This document shows positions 7,281 to 13,547 of a DNA stretch of 13,547 bases, in pieces. The position numbers and the translations under genes are program-made. Source of the stretch: an uncultured Ruminococcus sp. GTDB lineage: Bacteria > Bacillota > Clostridia > Oscillospirales > Ruminococcaceae. Position 1 is the first letter of the stretch. Every line of letters starts with the position of its first letter. Location of the stretch: assembly GCA_946183385.1 (NCBI GenBank), contig CAMHBN010000023.1, positions 1 to 13,547 of the forward strand, written 5' to 3'. The notes under the pieces were generated by a model. It ran no database searches, was not told where the DNA came from, and was given only the letters and a program-made list of their open reading frames with translations.

Positions 7281-7289
7281 AAAGGAGAG
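7281..7289 (+). promoter_or_regulatory. Ribosome binding site that fixes the PL1 start
   Basis: AAAGGAGAG ends 6 bases before ATG 7296. The reading frame is open back to 7164, but that extension has no ribosome binding site, lies partly upstream of the promoter and would bury the signal peptide. Confidence 0.85.
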
Positions 7290-7295
7290 TTAGCT

Positions 7296-10274
7296 ATGAA
7301 TTACAGAAAACTCGCTGTATTCGCCGCTGTGTTAACATTCAGCAATATAAGTATTCCGCAATACAGCGCGATATCACAGAGTATCACAGCCGCAGCAGCT
7401 TCATCGGACACGCTCTCGCGTATCCGCGTGGACATAAACAAGAACGACGGCAGAAAGGCTTCATACTCGAAAAATGCCAACAACTGGCTGCTCGCTGAGG
7501 GAGCTTCGGCTGAATATTCAGTCGGCAGCGTTAAGTTCAAGCTCTCCAACGGCGGAAGTGTGGGTGGAAATGTTACCGGTGCCAACAACAAGAAGCTCCA
7601 ACTGCAAAGCGGTATCTATCCGCGCCTGACTATGGACGGTGCAAAGATAAAGGACGGCGACAATGGCGGCGTCCTCAAGCTCGAAATATCTGGACTTTCA
7701 AGCGGCGAGCACTCCTTGCAGATGTGGCACTGCAACACCGACGGCTATACTAACAGCAAGCTCAGCATTTCTGTGAACGGCAGCAAGGTGCTCAGCGGAG
7801 TGAGCTGTCCTACGAATGTCACCGATGAGAACGACGCGGGCATTTCATATGTCACATGGACTGGCAGCAGTGTGACTATCCTCATAGCTCCCGAAGGCGG
7901 CGGCAAGCAGAATGTGGCGTGGCTCAACGGCTTTGAGCTTGACGGAAGCGACCCTGTGAACGGCGTGTCAAAGATGTTTCCTGCCGACGGCGACGCTCAC
8001 CTTGACCGCGCTGACGGTCTGTCGTGGACAGCAGGAAAGGGCGCTCAGTCCCACGATGTTTACATCGGCACAAGCTACGACGCGGTGTTCGGTGCTGACC
8101 GCAGTTCCCCCGAATTCAAGGGCAATCAGACTGGCACGAAATATGCACTCGACGACAGCTATTCCTCTGTCCCCACCTATTACTGGCGCGTGGACGAGGT
8201 CAGCGCAAACGGAACGGTCAAGGGCGCGGTGTATTCTTTTCAGATAAACCGCCTTTCCTTCCCGACTGCCGAGGGCTACGGACGCTTTGCTCGCGGCGGA
8301 CGCGGCGGCTACGTCTACCACGTCACTAATCTCAACGACAGCGGTGAAGGCTCGCTCCGCTACGGGCTTGAAACTCTCAAGGGCGCAAGGACTGTCGTTT
8401 TCGACATCGGCGGAGTCATACCGCTCGAAAGCGTATTGTGCATTCCCGATGACGGCGGAGATGTTTACGTTGCGGGACAAACTGCTCCCGGCGACGGCAT
8501 AACGCTGATAAACTACACCTTCGGAGCAATGGGAGCGAGCGATGTCATTATCCGTGATATACGCACACGTGTCGGCGATGTGAGCGGCAAATCTATGGGC
8601 GGTATGGGTATGAGCAGCTGCGACAACTGCATAGTTGACCACTGCTCCATTTCGTGGGCTACCGACGAGGGCTTCAGCTCCCGAAGTGCGGCAAATCTGA
8701 CCTTCCAATGGAATATCATCGGCGAGTCGCTGAATAACTCGGTACACTATGACGCGAACGACCGCAGCAATGTCGAGCGTCACGCATTTGCGGCTTCGAT
8801 AGGCGGATACACGGGCTCGTTCCACCACAATCTGCTGATAGATAATACAGGGCGCAACTGGTCGCTCGCAGGCGCAATGGAACAAGACGGCGTGACCTAC
8901 GGCGGTCAGCTCGATATCCGCAACAACGTCGTGTACAACTGGCGCGACAGGACTACAGACGGCGGCGCAAGGCGCGTGCAGTTCGTGAACAACTACTACA
9001 AGGCTGGCGCGGTGTCTAACACCTCGCTGCACCTCGTTTCGGTGGACGGCAACGAGCTCAACACGGGAGATATGCAGAAGCTTTACGCTTCGGGAAATGT
9101 CAAGGCTGCTCAGAACGGAAGTGTGCTTGTCGGAGCGAACGTTGATGAGTGGTCGAGCGGCAAGGCTAAGTCTGGCGGAAAGAACTCCACCAACAATGAC
9201 GTTAAGAGTGACAAGCCTTTCTTCGAGTCCCACGTCAACACCGAGACCGCCGAAAACGCCTATAGATCTGTAATTGCAGGCGCAGGCGCGAACTCTCCTC
9301 AGTGGGACTATATCGACTCGCGCTACATCAACGAGGTCAAAAACGGCAAGTACACCTACACAGGCAGCCGTGACGGATTGAAGGGCATAATCGACAGTCA
9401 GAACGATGTCGGCGGCTATCCGTCCGCCAAGAATTTCAAGGGCGGCACTGCTCCCACTGACACCGACGGCGACGGTATGCCCGATGTGTGGGAAAGCGAG
9501 CACGGTCTTGACCCGAATAACGCAAAGGACGGCGCGATAGTTTCGCTGTCTGCGGACGATTACACCAACCTCGAAATGTACCTCAACGAGCTTGCAGGCG
9601 ACCCTGTCGAATACAATGGCACACCGATGACCTACGACCAGATAAGCGGCAGACTTGTGACCGTTGATATCCTTGATACCGCGTACTACAGCGGTTGGGC
9701 AACAGATGATTCGCTTGATGTCGGTGACGCAGTTTTCGGCGACCGAACAGCCGAAAGATGTGCAGTTTCAGTGCTCCCCGCAAAGCTGAAAGGCGCGGAG
9801 ATAATACTCACTCCCTGCGACGCAAAGGCTTCGTCGGCGGCTCAGGCGGAGCTCACCGCAGCGGAGGATATAACGCTCTACATCGGGCTTGACAGCCGTG
9901 TGGGAAAAGTACCCGACTGGCTGAGCGGAGCTGTGAAAACATCACACACGGTCAAAACGTCGAATGATGTCATATTTGAGCTGTATTCAGTCTCTGTCAA
10001 AAAGGGAGAAAAGTTTACTCTCGGAGCAAACGGGCAGTCCGCAGGCTGTATGAACTACATCGTGCTTGCTTCAAATGTGAGCGAGCTGAATGTGCGCGGA
10101 GACATCAACGCTGACGGCAAATTCAGCGTCGCTGACCTTGTCATCTTGCAAAAATGGCTGCTCGGCGCTCCCGATACCGAGCTTGCTGACTGGAAGGCAG
10201 GCGACCTCTGCGAGGACGGCGGGCTCGATACCTTCGACCTTGTTGCGATGAGGAAGGAGCTCTTAATGCGATAA
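7296..10274 (+). CDS. Secreted PL1 pectate lyase with dockerin
   Basis: 992 residues. Residues 1-35 are a signal peptide (MNYRK, hydrophobic stretch, cut near TAAAA). Residues 42-216 look like a galactose-binding-like beta-sandwich, and 220-318 a fibronectin-like domain (LSWTAGKGAQSHDVYIG; YYWRVDEV). Residues 322-712 are a PL1 right-handed parallel beta-helix, which cleaves polygalacturonate by calcium-dependent beta-elimination: FPTAEGYGRFARGGRGG opening, DHCSISWATDE (448-458) for calcium, and HHNLLIDNTGRN (510-521) with Arg520 the likely catalytic base. A DTDGDGMPD calcium motif (722-730) and an uncharacterised C-terminal beta domain (about 788-928, VFGDRT) follow. The dockerin (935-992) has two calcium loops, GDINADGKFSVAD and GDLCEDGGLDTFD. 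The gene stands alone between its own promoter and terminator. The PL1 call is strong; the pectin substrate is inferred from the family. Confidence 0.92.
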   Translation: MNYRKLAVFAAVLTFSNISIPQYSAISQSITAAAASSDTLSRIRVDINKNDGRKASYSKNANNWLLAEGASAEYSVGSVKFKLSNGGSVGGNVTGANNKKLQLQSGIYPRLTMDGAKIKDGDNGGVLKLEISGLSSGEHSLQMWHCNTDGYTNSKLSISVNGSKVLSGVSCPTNVTDENDAGISYVTWTGSSVTILIAPEGGGKQNVAWLNGFELDGSDPVNGVSKMFPADGDAHLDRADGLSWTAGKGAQSHDVYIGTSYDAVFGADRSSPEFKGNQTGTKYALDDSYSSVPTYYWRVDEVSANGTVKGAVYSFQINRLSFPTAEGYGRFARGGRGGYVYHVTNLNDSGEGSLRYGLETLKGARTVVFDIGGVIPLESVLCIPDDGGDVYVAGQTAPGDGITLINYTFGAMGASDVIIRDIRTRVGDVSGKSMGGMGMSSCDNCIVDHCSISWATDEGFSSRSAANLTFQWNIIGESLNNSVHYDANDRSNVERHAFAASIGGYTGSFHHNLLIDNTGRNWSLAGAMEQDGVTYGGQLDIRNNVVYNWRDRTTDGGARRVQFVNNYYKAGAVSNTSLHLVSVDGNELNTGDMQKLYASGNVKAAQNGSVLVGANVDEWSSGKAKSGGKNSTNNDVKSDKPFFESHVNTETAENAYRSVIAGAGANSPQWDYIDSRYINEVKNGKYTYTGSRDGLKGIIDSQNDVGGYPSAKNFKGGTAPTDTDGDGMPDVWESEHGLDPNNAKDGAIVSLSADDYTNLEMYLNELAGDPVEYNGTPMTYDQISGRLVTVDILDTAYYSGWATDDSLDVGDAVFGDRTAERCAVSVLPAKLKGAEIILTPCDAKASSAAQAELTAAEDITLYIGLDSRVGKVPDWLSGAVKTSHTVKTSNDVIFELYSVSVKKGEKFTLGANGQSAGCMNYIVLASNVSELNVRGDINADGKFSVADLVILQKWLLGAPDTELADWKAGDLCEDGGLDTFDLVAMRKELLMR
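10098..10262 (+). repeat. Dockerin repeat copy 1 (inverted relative to 12736-12900)
   Basis: These 55 codons encode the PL1 dockerin. 41 of the 55 residues are identical to the dockerin encoded on the opposite strand at 12736-12900, without gaps. Together they form imperfect inverted repeats flanking the second regulator gene. Confidence 0.8.
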
Positions 10275-10327
10275 ATGCTCTCATCTGCACTGGGAGAATT
10301 TATATAACACCTATTAACAAAAAGTGA

Positions 10328-10376
10328 GACAGATCAGAAATGCCGCAAGCACCAATACTGCGGCATTTTCTCTGTC
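10328..10376 (+). terminator. Probable terminator after the PL1 gene
   Basis: A 10-bp perfect stem (AAATGCCGCA 10338-10347 with TGCGGCATTT 10359-10368), an 11-base loop and an outer GACAGA/TCTGTC pairing (10328-10333 with 10371-10376). The T-run is short (10365-10368, then 10380-10383), so termination may be incomplete. It lies 54 bases after the PL1 stop. Confidence 0.65.
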
Positions 10377-10402
10377 TGCTTTTGTGAAAATATAATCAAA
10401 CC

Positions 10403-10431
10403 TTGCAATTTTAGTCATCGTGTGGTATACT
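10403..10431 (+). promoter_or_regulatory. Probable promoter of the sensor-AraC fusion gene
   Basis: TTGCAA (10403-10408), a 17-base spacer and TATACT (10426-10431), with TG at 10423-10424 giving an extended -10. Transcription would begin near 10438, leaving a leader of under 20 bases. Confidence 0.7.
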
Positions 10432-10442
10432 AAAGCAAAAGT

Positions 10443-10450
10443 GAGGTGGA
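10443..10450 (+). promoter_or_regulatory. Ribosome binding site selecting ATG 10455
   Basis: GAGGTGGA ends 4 bases before ATG 10455. The in-frame GTG at 10446 lies inside this site and so is an unlikely start. Confidence 0.7.
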
Positions 10451-10454
10451 TAGT

Positions 10455-12662
10455 ATGGAGCGCAAAAGGCATATCGGCATAATAATGGGCAGGATCTACA
10501 AGAAAACAAACAAGCGCCTGCTTGACGGCATAATAGAACAGGCAAAGCAGCTCGGCTACAGCACCTACATCTTCACGCTCAATGAGGAAAGCTATAACGA
10601 AAAGATACGCTCGGGCGAAAAGAACCTCTTTCACGCCGTCCGTTCGTCACAGCTTGACGGCATAGTCTATGCTCCGTATACGTTCGCCTCCGATTATTTC
10701 TTTGAGTACATCGACGGCTTCCTGAAAGAGAATTTCAGCAAGCCCGTTGTCCGCATAGGTCTCGAACCTGACAAGGGCATACCTGTCTGGTACGATGACA
10801 GAGGCGAGATGACAGAGATAGCTCTTCACCTTATCTACGGGCACGGCTGCAGGAGGCTGTTATGCCTCACAGGTCCCGAGGAGTCAGCGGTCGCACACAG
10901 AAGAGCGGAAGGTTTTGCTGACGCGATGAAGTCGGCAGGTCTGCCGTTCAGCGATGACGATATCATCTACGGCGACTTCTGGATATGGTCGGCAAAGAAG
11001 CTCGCCGACGAGATAGCCGACGGAAAAAGGTCAATGCCTGACGCTGTCGTCTGTGCAAACGACAATATGGCAGTCGCTCTGTGCGACGCTCTTGCCGAGA
11101 GGAATATCCACGTCCCCGAGAATATCCGCGTAACGGGATACGACGGATTCACGGAGGCTCGCATACACGCGCCTGCTATCACGACCTATCAGCCCTCGCA
11201 GGAATCGCTCGGAAGAAATGCGGTATACAGGCTGTTTGAAGCCGTAACAGGTGAAAAAACGCCTCCGACCAAAACTGAAAAGGGCGTACTTATCCGCCGT
11301 GAAAGCTGCGGCTGCAGCTCCAACAATGAGATCGACAATTTCAGAGTATACGACGAGATAATTGCTGATGAAGGCATACTCGACTGCACCGTCTCGGCGG
11401 CGCTGTATGAGGCTGAGACACTGAATGAGCTCGTGATGAGAATGTTCGAGATGCAGTACAAATTTATGGCAGCCGAAAGAGCTGGTCGTGAGCGGCTGTT
11501 CCTCTGCCTCTGTGACGACTGGGATACCTTTAATCAGACCGAAAACGGCAGAGAATACCGCACGGAGGGCTACTCCGAAAAAATGCAGCTCATCGGCTCT
11601 GAAGGCAGCCGCCTGACCTTTCCGCTTGAGCAGATACTCCCCTCCTCTCTTGACAAGGACGAGCTGACCTCAACGTTTATCCTTCCCGTTCATTTTCAGG
11701 ATCAGTGCTACGGCTATATCGCACTCGAAGTCACTGAAAGCCTCGACGACTTCAATATGCACTATATACGCTACTGCCGCGAAGTCAACAACGCGCTGAA
11801 ATTCCTGTGCACGCAGAATGAGCTGAAGCGCCTGCTCTACCGTCATAAGCTGTCGGAGTCAAGAGACGAGCTGACGGGTCTGTACATTTTCGAGAACTGC
11901 AAGGAAATGTGGAACGAGATACAGGAAGCCGCAAAAGCAAGCGGCGATCAGGTTTATATCATCGCGGTCGCGGCAGGCGGACTCCGTCACATCGAAAACG
12001 ACAGCGGCTACGTCGAGAGCGACAAGTACCTCGCTGCATTTGCGGATATACTCGCGAAGTCCTGCGGAAGCCGCGAAAAGCTCTTCAAGTACGGGGAGAC
12101 GAGCTTTGTTATCATCGGCTTCGGACACTCTCCCGAGAAGCAGATAGCCGCCTATCTGAAAAAGACCGAGGAAAGCGTGTGGCGCGGCTGGATATCCTCG
12201 GAGGAAAAGTATATGGTATATGCGAGGACGAATACGAAGATACTCTCCGCTGAGACTTTCCTGAGCACCGACGAGGCAGCGGAAACGATAAGGGCTGAGA
12301 TGGAAACGCTCACGAACGCTATGAACGACCAGCTCTCGGAGTATATACACTATTCAGAGCTGTTCGGGCTCAGGCGTGAAATATTCCTCCACCCCGAGAA
12401 CGACTGGAACGGCGAGATGTGCAGTGAAAGGCTGAATATCAGCAAGTCGTATTTCCACAAGCTGTATGCAAAGGTGTTCAACGTCAGCTTTATGCAGGAC
12501 CTGCAGAAAAGCCGCCTCAACAGTGCAAAAAGGCTGCTTGTCACAACGTCCGCGGCACTGCCTGATATAGCGGAAAAGTGCGGCTATGACTACTACAATT
12601 TCATGCGCGTATTCAAAAAGGAAACAGGCATGACACCAACTCAGTACCGCAAACAAAAATAA
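10455..12662 (+). CDS. LacI-type sensor / degenerate GGDEF / AraC-type HTH fusion regulator
   Basis: 735 residues. Residues 1-283 are a LacI/GalR-type sugar-binding sensor with no N-terminal HTH (HIGIIMGRIYKKTNKRLLDG; VVCANDNMAVALCDALAER; VPENIRVTGYDG). SCGC (284-287) closes it, as in the protein at 4614-6554. A middle domain (288-455) shares the CDDW motif (353-356) and an LPVHFQDQCYGY segment with that paralogue. Residues 470-620 align with GGDEF from RDELTGLY onward, but the active site is destroyed: GGDEF reads GETSF (547-551), the metal-binding DMD reads AVA, and there is no RxxD site. Residues about 636-735 are an AraC DNA-binding domain (LNISKSYFHKLYAKVF; IAEKCGYDYYNFMRVFKKE; MTPTQYRK). 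It is a cytoplasmic transcription factor that probably reads an intracellular sugar. It lies between PL1 and the LamG-dockerin gene, so control of pectinase genes is a reasonable inference. Confidence 0.87.
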   Translation: MERKRHIGIIMGRIYKKTNKRLLDGIIEQAKQLGYSTYIFTLNEESYNEKIRSGEKNLFHAVRSSQLDGIVYAPYTFASDYFFEYIDGFLKENFSKPVVRIGLEPDKGIPVWYDDRGEMTEIALHLIYGHGCRRLLCLTGPEESAVAHRRAEGFADAMKSAGLPFSDDDIIYGDFWIWSAKKLADEIADGKRSMPDAVVCANDNMAVALCDALAERNIHVPENIRVTGYDGFTEARIHAPAITTYQPSQESLGRNAVYRLFEAVTGEKTPPTKTEKGVLIRRESCGCSSNNEIDNFRVYDEIIADEGILDCTVSAALYEAETLNELVMRMFEMQYKFMAAERAGRERLFLCLCDDWDTFNQTENGREYRTEGYSEKMQLIGSEGSRLTFPLEQILPSSLDKDELTSTFILPVHFQDQCYGYIALEVTESLDDFNMHYIRYCREVNNALKFLCTQNELKRLLYRHKLSESRDELTGLYIFENCKEMWNEIQEAAKASGDQVYIIAVAAGGLRHIENDSGYVESDKYLAAFADILAKSCGSREKLFKYGETSFVIIGFGHSPEKQIAAYLKKTEESVWRGWISSEEKYMVYARTNTKILSAETFLSTDEAAETIRAEMETLTNAMNDQLSEYIHYSELFGLRREIFLHPENDWNGEMCSERLNISKSYFHKLYAKVFNVSFMQDLQKSRLNSAKRLLVTTSAALPDIAEKCGYDYYNFMRVFKKETGMTPTQYRKQK

Positions 12663-12666
12663 AACG

Positions 12667-12708
12667 AAAACCGTTCGGGAAAGCTGCTGCGCCTTTCCGA
12701 ACGGTTTT
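12667..12708. terminator. Bidirectional rho-independent terminator between convergent genes
   Basis: AAAACCGTTCGGGAAAG (12667-12683) pairs with CTTTCCGAACGGTTTT (12693-12708), with one bulged base and a 9-base loop. The stem starts with A4 and ends with T4, so it can serve the plus-strand regulator (stop at 12662) and the minus-strand LamG-dockerin gene (stop at 12721). Confidence 0.88.
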
Positions 12709-12720
12709 ATTCTTACAAGC

Positions 12721-13547
12721 TCATCTGCCGCGGACAAGCTCCTGCCTCATTGCCACAAGGTCGAACATATCGAGCCTGCCGTCTGTGCAGAGGTCGCCTG
12801 CTTTCCAATCTGCAAGCCTTGCGTCAGGCTTAGCAAGCAGCCACTCCTGCATCAGCACGAGGTCGGCGGTGCTGAATACGCCGTCGGCATTGACGTCGCC
12901 GCGGATACTGTTTTTGATTTCCTCGGCCGCCGTGTAGTAATACTCGGGCTCGGCGACCTCCTTGAAGCTCACCCTGAAATAATCCATTGAGCCGTTCATT
13001 CCCGATGTTTCCGTGCCGCCAATGGTGTACACCGCGTCGGGCGAGACTATATCCACGGGGTCAAGCGTTATCTCGCCGCTCGCAGCCGTCTGCCCGTTGA
13101 TAACGAGCTTGCCCGTATCGCCCGACAGCACAGTGCTGACCGTGAACCATTCACCTGTCTTGTACACGTCCTTTGCAGTGAGCTTCTGTACGCTGCCGCC
13201 GTCGGTGATAACGAACTCGATATCGCCGTCGTTTGCCGTCAGCTCCATATATTTTTCATTGCTGCCAAAGCGGTAGAGCACGCAGGGCTGCTTGTCACGG
13301 AGCAGCACAGCCGTTTGATAATCGGCATCGTGAAGCATTGCGTATGAGCTGTCAACGATAAGATAATTCGTGCCGTCAAAGGTCATGACCCCGTTTGCGG
13401 AGGTGCGCGTTTGCTCCCACACAGGCGCATTCATCGGCACTGCATAGTTCGACGTGTAAGTGTCCGCGAGCGCGGCGCTGTCGAATTCCAGCCCTGCCGT
13501 CTGCCCATCTGTATACGGGCGCGAGGCGACGTAGGAATCGGGAGAAG
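12721..13547 (-). CDS. LamG-like domain plus dockerin, C-terminal part of a secreted protein (5' end outside window)
   Basis: The frame is open from 13545 to TGA at 12723-12721, giving 274 residues; the N-terminus lies beyond the right edge. The GTG at 13440 is internal and not a start, since coding sequence continues upstream (AGLEFDSAALADTY). The visible part is a concanavalin/LamG-like beta-sandwich, roughly the first 205 residues (FDGTNYLIVDSS; YKTGEWFTVSTVLSGDTGKL; TIGGTETSGMNGSMDYFRVSF), probably a carbohydrate-binding or accessory module. A dockerin follows, with loops GDVNADGVFSTAD and GDLCTDGRLDMFD, attached without a Thr linker and closely matching the PL1 dockerin. The missing part probably carries a catalytic domain, but nothing in the window shows which. 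The gene converges on the sensor-AraC gene, sharing its terminator. Confidence 0.85.
   Translation of the reverse strand, partial: SPDSYVASRPYTDGQTAGLEFDSAALADTYTSNYAVPMNAPVWEQTRTSANGVMTFDGTNYLIVDSSYAMLHDADYQTAVLLRDKQPCVLYRFGSNEKYMELTANDGDIEFVITDGGSVQKLTAKDVYKTGEWFTVSTVLSGDTGKLVINGQTAASGEITLDPVDIVSPDAVYTIGGTETSGMNGSMDYFRVSFKEVAEPEYYYTAAEEIKNSIRGDVNADGVFSTADLVLMQEWLLAKPDARLADWKAGDLCTDGRLDMFDLVAMRQELVRGR
12736..12900 (-). repeat. Dockerin repeat copy 2 (inverted relative to 10098-10262)
   Basis: Encodes the LamG protein's dockerin, 55 codons with no gaps against the PL1 dockerin copy. It shares a run of eleven identical residues (LADWKAGDLC region) and most of the second calcium repeat. Confidence 0.8.

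Noticed and set aside
7164..7295. 44-residue N-terminal extension of the PL1 protein
   Set aside because: No ribosome binding site. The extension spans the promoter and ribosome binding site that fit ATG 7296, and would place a signal peptide internally.
7968..9503. 511-residue open frame on the minus strand
   Set aside because: Antisense shadow of the PL1 gene, with Val/Ala-rich composition and no recognisable domain.
13441..13547. Region upstream of GTG 13440, considered as non-coding upstream of a small gene
   Set aside because: The same frame stays open to the window edge and reads as coherent LamG-like sequence, so the gene is 5'-truncated by the window and does not start there.

Overview
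The window looks like a chromosomal segment from a fibre-degrading gut Clostridia species, most likely Ruminococcus or a close relative. The reasons are secreted multi-modular pectin enzymes ending in type I dockerins, Thr-rich linkers, strong Gram-positive ribosome binding sites, and cytoplasmic regulators that join a LacI-type sugar sensor to GGDEF and AraC modules. The genus is an inference; no rRNA or housekeeping gene is present to fix it.

Layout. Positions 1-3627 (minus) hold a very large secreted enzyme cut by the left edge: a PL11 rhamnogalacturonan lyase, a Thr-rich linker, a CE12-like SGNH esterase with its own beta-sandwich domain, a ricin-type CBM13, a second Thr linker and the start of a dockerin. 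A 199-base divergent intergenic region with two good promoters separates it from an AraC regulator (3827-4609, plus). Four bases later comes a LacI-type sensor fused to an intact GGDEF domain (4614-6554). Overlapping its end is an orphan Thr-linker plus dockerin (6539-7027), followed by a terminator. A PL1 pectate lyase with dockerin follows (7296-10274). Next is a second regulator (10455-12662): a paralogue of the sensor-GGDEF protein whose GGDEF domain is degenerate and which carries an AraC DNA-binding domain at its C-terminus. A terminator that should work in both directions separates it from a convergent minus-strand gene (12721-13547), the C-terminal part of a LamG-dockerin protein that enters from the right edge.

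How it fits together. The enzymes form a pectin / rhamnogalacturonan-I set built for a cellulosome: backbone cleavage (PL11), deacetylation (CE12-like), homogalacturonan cleavage (PL1) and carbohydrate binding (CBM13, LamG-like). No transporter or intracellular oligosaccharide hydrolase is visible. The regulators suggest intracellular sugar sensing linked to transcription and, through the intact GGDEF domain, to cyclic-di-GMP. The most unusual feature is the pair of paralogous sensors: one is an apparently active cyclase next to a separate AraC gene, and the other is a dead-cyclase sensor-AraC fusion.
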